From Chitinophaga polysaccharea (lineage in GTDB: Bacteria > Bacteroidota > Bacteroidia > Chitinophagales > Chitinophagaceae), in assembly GCF_902150045.1 (NCBI RefSeq), contig NZ_CABFVU010000001.1:2852001-2916000 (forward strand): a stretch of 64,000 nucleotides of DNA, in the 5' to 3' direction. Below, one piece after another: positions 55,507 to 62,879 of this stretch; position 1 is the first letter of the stretch, and the number at the start of each line of letters is the position of its first letter. The position numbers were made by a program, and so were the translations under genes. A model generated the notes under the pieces. It had not been told where the DNA came from and searched no databases. It saw nothing but the letters and a program-made list of their open reading frames with translations.

Positions 55507-56466
55507 ATGGAAATAACAGCTGAAATTAAAGACAGACTGTCCCTGTTGCAGGAAAAGTATGCCGCGATGGGACAGGACATCACCGCATATCTCGATGGCC
55601 TGCTGTATGCCGATTACCTCACTTATTGGGATTATATCCACCTGGATACACTACTGAGCCTCCAGCATCCGAAAACTTCCTATCCGGATGAGGAGATCTT
55701 TATCATGTATCATCAAATCACCGAACTCTATTTTAAACTGGCCCTGCATGAATGCAAACAGATAAGCAACCATACCTCACTGACCCCTGCTTTTTTTGCA
55801 TCCAGGCTTAAAAGGATCAATGCCTATTTCACGGCATTGGTATCGTCTTTCGATATCATGGTAGACGGAATGGACAAAGAACAATTCCTGAAATTCAGGA
55901 TGTCGCTGCTTCCTGCAAGCGGCTTCCAGTCTGCGCAATACCGTATGATCGAGATTTATTCAACCGAGCTTATTCAACTTGCAACAGCGGGTAAAAGAGA
56001 CGCATTAAAACATGCCTCACTGGCGGAGCAGTTTGAATACATTTACTGGAAATACGGTGCTTCAGAATTATCTACCGGCAAACAGACGCTTACCCTGCAA
56101 CAGTTTATTGCAAAATATGCCGGGCAACTTCTGCAGCTGGCGCAAAACAATACAGACCGTAATTTTTCCTCCCTGTACAAAACATTGCAACAACGGGGGG
56201 AAGACATGAGCGCTGTGGAAGAAGAACTCAGGAAACTGGACCTGTTCGTAAACGTGGAATGGCCCTTATCGCATTATAAATCCGCCGTAAGATACCTGGA
56301 GCGCGACCCGGTAGACATTGCCGCTACAGGCGGCACCAACTGGCAGAAATACCTGCCGCCAAGATTTCAGAAAAGAATTTTTTACCCGTACCTGTGGACG
56401 GAAGAACAGGTGGAACAATGGGGGAAATCCTGGGTGATGAACGTATTGAAGACTTACAGGATTTAG
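55507..56466 (+). CDS. kynA: Tryptophan 2,3-dioxygenase
   Basis: A 319-residue heme enzyme that opens the indole ring of L-Trp to N-formylkynurenine. Diagnostic stretches are EIFIMYHQITELYFKLALHE (substrate pocket), FLKFRMSLLPASGFQSAQYR, and VEWPLSHYKSAVRYL, which carries a likely heme-binding His, then TGGTNWQKYLPPRF, the conserved glycine/threonine loop. The sequence differs from the classic KynA in detail and belongs to the longer Bacteroidota type. Eight bases after kynureninase, same strand. Confidence 0.93.
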   Translation: MEITAEIKDRLSLLQEKYAAMGQDITAYLDGLLYADYLTYWDYIHLDTLLSLQHPKTSYPDEEIFIMYHQITELYFKLALHECKQISNHTSLTPAFFASRLKRINAYFTALVSSFDIMVDGMDKEQFLKFRMSLLPASGFQSAQYRMIEIYSTELIQLATAGKRDALKHASLAEQFEYIYWKYGASELSTGKQTLTLQQFIAKYAGQLLQLAQNNTDRNFSSLYKTLQQRGEDMSAVEEELRKLDLFVNVEWPLSHYKSAVRYLERDPVDIAATGGTNWQKYLPPRFQKRIFYPYLWTEEQVEQWGKSWVMNVLKTYRI

Positions 56467-56517
56467 CAACCAGGAAGCCCGGTATACGTTCCCTGGTCCG
56501 CTACCGGGCTGGTTGCT
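56465..56517. terminator. Bidirectional terminator between convergent genes
   Basis: AGCAACC (56465-56471) and AGCCCGGTA (56476-56484) pair with TACCGGGCT (56502-56510) and GGTTGCT (56511-56517), an extended stem with one four-base bulge. It overlaps the TDO stop and serves the convergent HMA gene. Confidence 0.6.
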
Positions 56518-56538
56518 TAAAATTAAAGCAATATTTAT

Positions 56539-56751
56539 TTATGCTATTGCTTCCGCTTTATACCCCGCCTTTTCTATGGCCTGCTGTATCTGCTCTTTTC
56601 CTGCCTTATCTGTAGAAACAACCAATAATTTATCCGGGCTGAGGAGATCTACTTCCCAATTATCCTGTCCTGCTACTTCATTTAATACAGGCGTAACGGC
56701 GGCAATGCAACCTGAGCATTTAATGTTTGTTTTGAACTGAACTGTTTCCAT
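56539..56751 (-). CDS. HMA-domain copper chaperone
   Basis: A 70-residue heavy-metal-associated protein. The CxxC site is in NIKCSGCIAAVTPVLNEVAG, with the fold's later elements in WEVDLLSPDKLLVVST and IQQAIEKAGYKAEAI. It is expected to carry Cu(I) in the cytoplasm to CopA. It is the last gene of the copper cluster but has its own spaced repeat (56823-56854) upstream, so it is probably transcribed independently. Confidence 0.9.
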   Translation of the reverse strand: METVQFKTNIKCSGCIAAVTPVLNEVAGQDNWEVDLLSPDKLLVVSTDKAGKEQIQQAIEKAGYKAEAIA

Positions 56752-56822
56752 GTTTATTTCTTTAAAAGTTAATTATTCTTAGTTTGATGATGTAAAGTTA
56801 TTGCAGGTACCGGTGTTGTGCC

Positions 56823-56854
56823 TTATACAATTGCCTGTAACTTTTATATAATTA
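56823..56854 (-). promoter_or_regulatory. Copper-regulon operator A (upstream of HMA chaperone)
   Basis: On the minus strand it reads AATTATATAA, 11 bases, AATTGTATAA: two direct half-sites with a 21-bp period. The same arrangement occurs at 60252-60283 and 60925-60956. It overlaps the last bases of the reductase gene and lies 72 bases before the chaperone start. Confidence 0.7.
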
Positions 56855-57910
56855 TTCCCAGTCAATTTCCACTGTTACATCGTCTGTTACGGGATAGCTC
56901 TGGCAAAGCAGGATAAGCCCCGCTTCCAGGTCCGGCTTCCTGAGCGCGTAATTACCGGTCATGTTCACCTTCCCGGATGTTAGCCTGGCAGCACATCTCC
57001 CGCAGGTGCCGGATTTGCAGGAGTAGGGGAGCGGGATTTTTTCTTCCAGGGCAGCAGCCAGGATAGACTTCCCTGGGTGTACTTCCAGCAGGTTGGATTG
57101 TTCAAAGAAATGCAGCAGTACCTCCTGCATATTACCTGGTAGGGAATCATGATCGGCCTCCTGCCCCGGCGCAAACCACTCCATGTAAATATTATCGTCC
57201 TGCACCTGTTGAGCTTCCAGCATATCTTTATGCATTTTCATCAATTCAGCAGGGCCGCAAAGGAAATAATGAGCGGCATCAATTGCATCTCCCACAATTG
57301 ATTTTATGAGCTTCCTGGTAACAAGCTTGTTTATTCTTCCTTTAATAACAGCAGGATGTGTAACATCATTATCACCGGGCTGCGAAATAGCATGGTAAAC
57401 ATTCACTCTTCCCTGGTGCCGGGTGGCCCATTTTTCAATTGTCTCCCGGAATATGATTTCTTCTTTTGTGCGACTGGAATAAATAAGCGTAACAGCAGTA
57501 TGTTGAGACGTATTGATCACCGAACGGGCTATGGAAAATAATGGTGAAATACCACTACCGCCTGCCAGCAATACAACATGATCTTTATGATAAGTTCCCG
57601 GCGCCGGCGTAAATGAGCCAAAAGGGCCCGTTACCTGCCAGTGCTGAATCAGGCTGGCATTATCAACAATATAGCTGCTCATTACGCCTCCCTTTATTTT
57701 TTTGACGGTAACAGACGGCCTGGCATCTTCACCGGGCAATGAACTGAGGGAATAGGACCGGGTAACAGGAGCACCGTTGATCTCCAATGTAATATTGATG
57801 AACTGTCCTGGTTTATACTCAAAAGGATAACCATTTGTATTAAATACTATAGTTACTGCACTACCGGTTTCAGGGATAATTGCTGCAGTGCTCCATATCT
57901 GTGAACTCAT
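56852..57910 (-). CDS. Ferredoxin-NADP reductase-type oxidoreductase with C-terminal 2Fe-2S domain
   Basis: A 352-residue flavoprotein. FAD-binding: VTRSYSLSSLPG (RxYS), then GGVMSSYIVDN. NAD(P)-binding: VVLLAGGSGISPLFSIA and YFLCGPAELMKMH. The last ~85 residues are a plant-type ferredoxin with CKSGTCGRCAARLTSG and LILLCQS, giving the CxxxxCxxC...C cluster site. Layout as in PaaE/HmpA-like reductases. It begins 27 bases after CopA, same strand, no operator between, so it is probably co-transcribed with copA. Role in copper handling is not known; electron supply for a Cu or oxygen-linked process is a guess. Confidence 0.88.
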   Translation of the reverse strand: MSSQIWSTAAIIPETGSAVTIVFNTNGYPFEYKPGQFINITLEINGAPVTRSYSLSSLPGEDARPSVTVKKIKGGVMSSYIVDNASLIQHWQVTGPFGSFTPAPGTYHKDHVVLLAGGSGISPLFSIARSVINTSQHTAVTLIYSSRTKEEIIFRETIEKWATRHQGRVNVYHAISQPGDNDVTHPAVIKGRINKLVTRKLIKSIVGDAIDAAHYFLCGPAELMKMHKDMLEAQQVQDDNIYMEWFAPGQEADHDSLPGNMQEVLLHFFEQSNLLEVHPGKSILAAALEEKIPLPYSCKSGTCGRCAARLTSGKVNMTGNYALRKPDLEAGLILLCQSYPVTDDVTVEIDWE

Positions 57911-57937
57911 TCTCCGTACATTTTTTTATTTTCTGTA

Positions 57938-60205
57938 TTACAATTTTGCAGCCTTCAGCCGCAGGCTGTTGCTCACCACGCTCACAGAGCTGAGAGCCAT
58001 GGCAGCACCGGCTATCATAGGATCCAGCAGGAACCCGTTTACCGGGAATAAAACACCGGCAGCAATGGGAATACCGATAACATTATATATAAAGGCCCAG
58101 AAAAGATTCTGTTTAATTGTGCTCACAGTTTTCGTGGAAAGCCGGAGCGCTTTTGGAATGCTGTTAAGATCGGAAGTGATCAGCGTCATTTTTGCAACAT
58201 CCATGGCTATGTCTGAGCCCTTTCCCATGGCAATGCTTACATCGGCCTGGGCCAGCGCCTGAGAATCGTTAATGCCATCTCCCACCATTGCCACCACTTT
58301 ACCTGCCTGCTGCAGTTCTTTTACAAAGGCTGCTTTATGAGAAGGCAATACTTCCGCTTTATAGGTTTGTATGCCTACCTCTCTCGCCACGGCTGCAGCA
58401 GTATGCTGGTTATCGCCAGTAAGCATATACACTGCAATGCCATCACGCTGCAGGGTATGGATAGCCTGCCTGGAAGTTTCTTTTATTTTATCAGCAATAG
58501 CAATAATAGCCAGCAGCTTTTTAGTATCGGCAAAATAAATAACCGTTTTGGCCTCTTCCTGTAAACCGGCAGCCTGGGCGGCCATCCCGCTGTCTGCAAC
58601 AATATTGTTTTCTTCAAGCAGGCGTTTATTGCCCACAAAATAGGACTGCCCGTTATAAATGCCTGTTACACCTTGCCCGGTAATACTTTCAAAGCCTTTT
58701 AATGCAACCGGCCCGGCGCCTGATAAATACCCCGTTACCGCTTCCGCCAGCGGATGTTCGGAATGGTGCTCAAGCGCGTAGAGGATAGATTGCTGAACCT
58801 GGCGATCAGTATCCCCGCTATTCCAGATGATGTTGGTAACTACCGGTTTGCCTTCAGTAATGGTACCTGTTTTATCCAAAATGATGGCGTCCACTTTATG
58901 TGCAAGCTCCAGACTTTCGGCATCCCTGATAAGAATATTGTTTTCCGCTCCCTTGCCTACACCTACCATAATGGCTGTTGGCGTAGCCAGGCCAAGCGCG
59001 CAGGGACAGGCTATAACAAGCACAGTAACGGAAGTCAGCAATGCATGGGTAAATGCGTTATCTCCACCAGATATCATCCAGCAGATAAAGGTCAGGATAG
59101 CAATACCAATTACTACGGGAACGAATATTCCCGCGATCCTGTCCACCAGTTTCTGTACCGGGGCTTTACTGCCCTGCGCTTCCTGTACCATTTTGATGAT
59201 CTGCGCCAGGAGCGTATCAGTACCTACTTTTTCTGCCGTAAAACGGAAGCTGCCTTTCTGGTTGATGGTACCTGCAAATACGCTATCTCCCTCTTTCTTG
59301 GCTACAGGCACAGGTTCGCCTGTAATCATGCTTTCATCTACATAAGATTCGCCGGCAGCCAGCTTACCGTCTACAGGGATCTTTTCACCAGGTTTTACCA
59401 GCAGCAGATCACCTGCTTTAACGCCTGCAATGGGCACCTCGCTGGTATTCCCGTTGGGGCCAACTAACAATACTGTTTTAGGCTGAAGCCCGATGAGTTT
59501 TTTTATGGCAGAAGAAGTATTGGATTTGGCCCTTTCTTCCAGCAGTTTACCCAGTGAAATGAAGGCAATCACAACTGCGGCAGCTTCAAAGTAAACATGC
59601 GGGTGCAAACCGCGCTGGTGCCAGAACTGTGGGTATATTGTATTAAATGCGCTGAAAAGCCAGGCTATACCGGTACTGAGCGCTACAAGCGTGTCCATAT
59701 TGGCTTTTCCATGCCTGGCCTGTTTCCAGGCATTCACAAAAAAGCTGCGGCCCAGGATGAACACCACCGGGGTAGCCAATGCCATCATGATCCAGTTACC
59801 ATAAGGCATATTCATAAAGAACATACCAATGATAACAACCGGCAGGGACAACACAGACGACCAGACCGTTCTCCTTTTGATCTCCTGGTAATGCCTGTGC
59901 TGCGCTTCCTCTTTAGCCGCTTCCTGGTTTTCTTTTTCGATCAGCAAATCATAGCCTATGGAGCGGATAGCATTTTGCAGGGCTTCAGGGGTAACGCTTT
60001 CATGGTTATATTGTACCCAGGCGGTTTGATTGGCAAAATTAACACCGGCATCTTGTACACCAGGCACCGATTTCAACATCGATTCCACGCTAACGGCACA
60101 AGCTGCGCAGGTCATTTCCAGTACAGGAAAGGTTTCTTTTATACTTCCTGTTTTCTTCTTTTTAACAGCAGTTGTTTCCTGCTGTGCTGATATAGCTGCT
60201 GACAT
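57938..60205 (-). CDS. copA: Cu(I)-exporting P1B-type ATPase
   Basis: A 755-residue membrane pump. One N-terminal HMA domain ([20 protein letters not shown], about residues 28-95), six to eight membrane segments, CPCALG near residue 400 (Cu-binding intramembrane site), phosphorylation motif DKTGTITEG near 442, HPLAEAV, and [20 protein letters not shown] near 640. These identify a Cu+ exporter (P1B-1). The start ATG at 60205 gives a short Lys-rich lead before the HMA domain. Operator B lies in the 77-base gap upstream. Neighbouring genes form a copper-resistance set. Confidence 0.95.
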   Translation of the reverse strand: MSAAISAQQETTAVKKKKTGSIKETFPVLEMTCAACAVSVESMLKSVPGVQDAGVNFANQTAWVQYNHESVTPEALQNAIRSIGYDLLIEKENQEAAKEEAQHRHYQEIKRRTVWSSVLSLPVVIIGMFFMNMPYGNWIMMALATPVVFILGRSFFVNAWKQARHGKANMDTLVALSTGIAWLFSAFNTIYPQFWHQRGLHPHVYFEAAAVVIAFISLGKLLEERAKSNTSSAIKKLIGLQPKTVLLVGPNGNTSEVPIAGVKAGDLLLVKPGEKIPVDGKLAAGESYVDESMITGEPVPVAKKEGDSVFAGTINQKGSFRFTAEKVGTDTLLAQIIKMVQEAQGSKAPVQKLVDRIAGIFVPVVIGIAILTFICWMISGGDNAFTHALLTSVTVLVIACPCALGLATPTAIMVGVGKGAENNILIRDAESLELAHKVDAIILDKTGTITEGKPVVTNIIWNSGDTDRQVQQSILYALEHHSEHPLAEAVTGYLSGAGPVALKGFESITGQGVTGIYNGQSYFVGNKRLLEENNIVADSGMAAQAAGLQEEAKTVIYFADTKKLLAIIAIADKIKETSRQAIHTLQRDGIAVYMLTGDNQHTAAAVAREVGIQTYKAEVLPSHKAAFVKELQQAGKVVAMVGDGINDSQALAQADVSIAMGKGSDIAMDVAKMTLITSDLNSIPKALRLSTKTVSTIKQNLFWAFIYNVIGIPIAAGVLFPVNGFLLDPMIAGAAMALSSVSVVSNSLRLKAAKL

Positions 60206-60251
60206 ATTTCCTGATTTTTTACAAAGCTACACCAGGCCTGAGGCAGGGATG

Positions 60252-60283
60252 TTATACTATTACCTGTGAATTGTATATAATTT
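60252..60283 (-). promoter_or_regulatory. Copper-regulon operator B (upstream of copA)
   Basis: Minus strand: AATTATATAC, 11 bases, AATAGTATAA, period 21 bp, the same arrangement as operators A and C. It ends 47 bases upstream of the copA start and lies just downstream of the regulator's stop. Confidence 0.7.
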
Positions 60284-60870
60284 TAAGACCGGGGGCCCTG
60301 GTCATGGGAAAGGGACAGCTTGGTTTTCCGGATCTCCCTGAAATAGGATGGGTTCAGGCCAGTGGTAGATTTGAACTGCCGCGACAGGTGCGCTGCGCTG
60401 CTGAATCCCAGCTTAAATGCAATATCCGCCAGGGTGGCATCGGTATACACCAGCAGTTCCTTTGTTTTCTCAATCCGGTACTCCATGATGTATTTTTCCA
60501 GGGTCACATCTTCAGCGGCTGAAAAAATGCTGCTGGCGGTGTTATAATCTTTATTCAGCTTATTTACTACGAGGTCGGAGAAACGGAAATTATCAGGGAA
60601 ATCATAATTGCCTGAATAAACCTGTTCAATCAATGATTTTATATCGAGAACAAGCCTGGTCTTTTTATCTTCCAGCAGCGTGAACCCAAGGTCCGCCAGT
60701 TTTTTACTGAGCATGGCAATATCCGGGGCCGATAAGGCAGACACAGTGGTAACCTCCCCCAGATGGATGCGCGTCACCGGGATGTTAAGCTCCCGGAACA
60801 CCTCCCTGATGGCCAGAATGCACCTGTCGCAAACCATTCCTTTTATTAAGATCTTATAATTATTCAGCAT
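60283..60870 (-). CDS. AraC-type regulator with N-terminal HMA-like metal-binding domain
   Basis: A 195-residue fusion. Residues about 1-65 form a heavy-metal-associated-like fold with a CxxC site: KILIKGMVCDRCILAIREVF and, at the end, KKLADLGFTLLED. The C-terminal half holds the AraC HTH pair: DYNTASSIFSAAEDVTLEKY, TLADIAFKLGFSSAAHLSR and GLNPSYFREI. It is directly upstream of copA on the same strand. It should bind Cu(I) through the CxxC and activate operators A, B and C, replacing CueR/CopY-type sensors (inference from domains, place and shared repeats). Confidence 0.88.
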   Translation of the reverse strand: MLNNYKILIKGMVCDRCILAIREVFRELNIPVTRIHLGEVTTVSALSAPDIAMLSKKLADLGFTLLEDKKTRLVLDIKSLIEQVYSGNYDFPDNFRFSDLVVNKLNKDYNTASSIFSAAEDVTLEKYIMEYRIEKTKELLVYTDATLADIAFKLGFSSAAHLSRQFKSTTGLNPSYFREIRKTKLSLSHDQGPRS

Positions 60871-60924
60871 AAAGCACAGTTATTTGAACTTATACAAAAG
60901 TCTGGTAACCCATGGGAGATGCTG

Positions 60925-60956
60925 TTATACAATTATGGAGAAAATTTACATAATTA
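60925..60956 (-). promoter_or_regulatory. Copper-regulon operator C (upstream of the HMA-AraC gene)
   Basis: Minus strand: AATTATGTAA, 11 bases, AATTGTATAA, period 21 bp. It is 55 bases before the regulator's start, suggesting autoregulation. It is the third copy of the motif in the cluster. Confidence 0.7.
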
Positions 60957-61022
60957 TCAGCAATGGTGACGGGTGATAAAACGCTTTTCCCGGTATATAA
61001 TATTGACTAAGTTTACAATTGT

Positions 61023-61124
61023 ATGCAAACAATATCAGACAATACCCTGCTTAATATGCTCAGAAGTGAGGACAGCGCTTCTTTTGAGGTATCTTCTTTT
61101 ACCGGGAACCCATGGAGACAGTAA
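61023..61124 (+). pseudogene. N-terminal fragment of an ECF sigma factor gene
   Basis: Thirty-three codons starting ATG 61023 include LLNMLRSEDSASFEV, which follows the typical opening of ECF sigma factors (LL-x-x-L-x-x-G/E-D-x-x-A/S-F-E-x-L/V). The frame then degenerates and stops at 61122-61124. Nine consecutive G occur just after (61135-61143). I see no rest of the gene. The 61125-61273 stretch holds nothing else recognised. Confidence 0.45.
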
Positions 61125-61273
61125 TGAAGAAAATGGGGGGGGGAACAGGCATACAGCTGCCAACCAGCAATATAAATGCATTCAGCAGGTTAAGAAAATA
61201 AAGGCAAGGGAAGAAGGGTGATAAATTTTATGGACCGGTATTAACTGGAAACCACTTTTAAAACCGTTTCATT

Positions 61274-61354
61274 ATGTCTGCAAGAACAAAAATCATTCTT
61301 TGTATTGTCTCTGTTGTATTAGCGGGCATTTGCCTTTATCATTTCTTTGGTTGA
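61274..61354 (+). CDS. Possible 26-residue single-span membrane peptide
   Basis: The frame MSARTKIILCIVSVVLAGIC followed by LYHFFG is almost entirely one hydrophobic helix with a basic N-terminus. It ends 14 bases before the next small gene. Typical of small membrane proteins, but too short to be sure; no family recognised. Confidence 0.35.
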   Translation: MSARTKIILCIVSVVLAGICLYHFFG

Positions 61355-61368
61355 TAAAAACAGTTAAA

Positions 61369-61575
61369 ATGAAAACAGCTCTCAATATCCGGGGATATAA
61401 GGGAGATGGTAAGAGCTGCCCTGTTATTCCCGCTCATCTGCCCTGGTATAAGGAAATAGTCTTAACATTTTTCCGTTTAGGCGTATGCCCTCTGTGTATT
61501 ACTATGAGTGTAGCATATAGTATTGGCGGGATTTTCAGGAGAATGAAAAAAGATGTTGGCGGGGTGGCCGGATGA
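61369..61575 (+). CDS. Small hypothetical membrane protein
   Basis: A 68-residue product from ATG 61369 (MKTALNIRGYKGDGKSCPVI). The middle FFRLGVCPLCITMSVAYSIG is a probable membrane segment containing CPLC, a CxxC that could be redox-active or bind metal, followed by a basic tail FRRMKKD. An upstream start is possible but would join the reading frame to the neighbouring peptide. No family recognised; the copper region next to it is on the opposite strand. Confidence 0.4.
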   Translation: MKTALNIRGYKGDGKSCPVIPAHLPWYKEIVLTFFRLGVCPLCITMSVAYSIGGIFRRMKKDVGGVAG

Positions 61576-61603
61576 CCACCTTCGCCAACCATGCTTAGAA
61601 CGG

Positions 61604-61624
61604 CGCTCCCCTTTAAGGGGAGCG
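61604..61624. terminator. Bidirectional terminator hairpin
   Basis: CGCTCCCC (61604-61611) pairs with GGGGAGCG (61617-61624), loop TTTAA, then TCTGTTTATAA on the plus strand. It lies between the convergent small gene and the GH130 gene. Confidence 0.65.
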
Positions 61625-61661
61625 TCTGTTTATAATCATCCTTGTTGTTATCATTAGCGAT

Positions 61662-62819
61662 TTACCGCGCAGTGTCTTCTACAGGATCCGGGTTTGCCGG
61701 GTGCTTTGGATCATAAATGGCTACCCCTACCCTGGAATCGGCACAGCCATAATAGAGGTGCCATTTCTTTTTAAACCATACCAGGCCTTCAATAAAAACG
61801 GTTCCGCTTGAATACTGGCCCCGTTTCTCGAAAGCTTCCCGGGGCCTGAAAAATGGCAGGTCAAGTCGCGCAATTAATTTGGTGGGGTCGGTTTTGTCAA
61901 ACAGCATCTGCCCGGCGCTGTATATTCCATCCGGGAAACGTTTATCGCCTTTGGCGGCAATGTTCCTGCCATTGTATAACAAAACGATGCCCTTATCTGT
62001 AAGCAGGGCAGGAGGGCCGCATTCGGTCATGTCGCTGTCGAAATAACCTTTGCGTGGAGATGCCAGGATCAGCAGCTCTCCCTTATCGTCCACTAAAGGG
62101 CGCCAGTCGGTGAGATTAGTTGAGCTGGCAGCATACACATGCCGCTCGCCCCAATACATAAAATACTGGCCGTTTATCCTGGCAATCACCTGCCTGTTAT
62201 CCTTCACCTGCGTGAGGATGGATGCCGATTTGGTAGCCATGTCAAAGAATTTCCCGTTATAAGCGTCCTGGAAAACAGGCCCGTGCTTTGTCCAATGCAC
62301 CAGGTCTTTTGAAGTGGCTGCCGCCAAACGGGGCACCTTGCGGTTCCATTGGGTATACAACATTACGTATGTACCGTCTTCAGTTACTGCTATTCGCGGA
62401 TCTTCACAACCTCCGGGCCATTCAAATGTTCTTTGCTCATCCTCTGCCGGGAAAAGAACGGGCTCTTTTTTCCGTTTGAAATGTACCCCGTCCTTACTTT
62501 CGGCATAGCCGAGGCGGGATGTACGGCTGCCGATCTTTACCCCCGAGTTATCTTCAGCACGGTAAAGGACCACTATTTTGCCCTCTTTAACCGCAGCCCC
62601 GGGATTAAAGGTATCGTTGATCTCCCATTTAATTACTGACTTACTCATTGGATCTGTGAACCGGGTAGTAGAGTCGGGCGAGATGATGGGATTCTTCCCG
62701 GGCGGTCTTACAAAACCTCCCAGAGCCCAATCCGGCAGGGGAGAGGCAGACTGTGCAAATGTTATTTGAGTGATGAAAAACGACAAACAAAGTATGCTGC
62801 TGAAATATCTTTTAATCAT
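61662..62819 (-). CDS. Glycoside hydrolase family 130 protein (secreted)
   Basis: A 385-residue protein with signal peptide (MIKRYFSSILCLSFFITQIT). The five-bladed propeller motifs of GH130 are present: INDTFNPGAAVKEGKIVVLY, SRLGYAESKDGVHF, EWPGGCEDPRIAVTEDGTYV, GPPALLTDKGIVLLYNGRN and YYGCADSRVGVAIYD. The family holds mannoside phosphorylases and some hydrolases; a secreted member is more likely a hydrolase because phosphate-dependent phosphorolysis is usually cytoplasmic (known of the family). CEDPR carries the catalytic Asp region. It follows the SusD gene at 62880 on the same strand and belongs to a second PUL. Confidence 0.88.
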   Translation of the reverse strand: MIKRYFSSILCLSFFITQITFAQSASPLPDWALGGFVRPPGKNPIISPDSTTRFTDPMSKSVIKWEINDTFNPGAAVKEGKIVVLYRAEDNSGVKIGSRTSRLGYAESKDGVHFKRKKEPVLFPAEDEQRTFEWPGGCEDPRIAVTEDGTYVMLYTQWNRKVPRLAAATSKDLVHWTKHGPVFQDAYNGKFFDMATKSASILTQVKDNRQVIARINGQYFMYWGERHVYAASSTNLTDWRPLVDDKGELLILASPRKGYFDSDMTECGPPALLTDKGIVLLYNGRNIAAKGDKRFPDGIYSAGQMLFDKTDPTKLIARLDLPFFRPREAFEKRGQYSSGTVFIEGLVWFKKKWHLYYGCADSRVGVAIYDPKHPANPDPVEDTAR

Positions 62820-62879
62820 AACTGAATCTTTATACTTTTTGAATTAAATGCGGCAGTGGCCAGTGCCGGGATTTTCTGA

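Noticed and set aside
61135..61143. Nine-G run as a contingency (slippage) locus
   Set aside because: It is not inside an intact reading frame; only a decayed sigma fragment is near.
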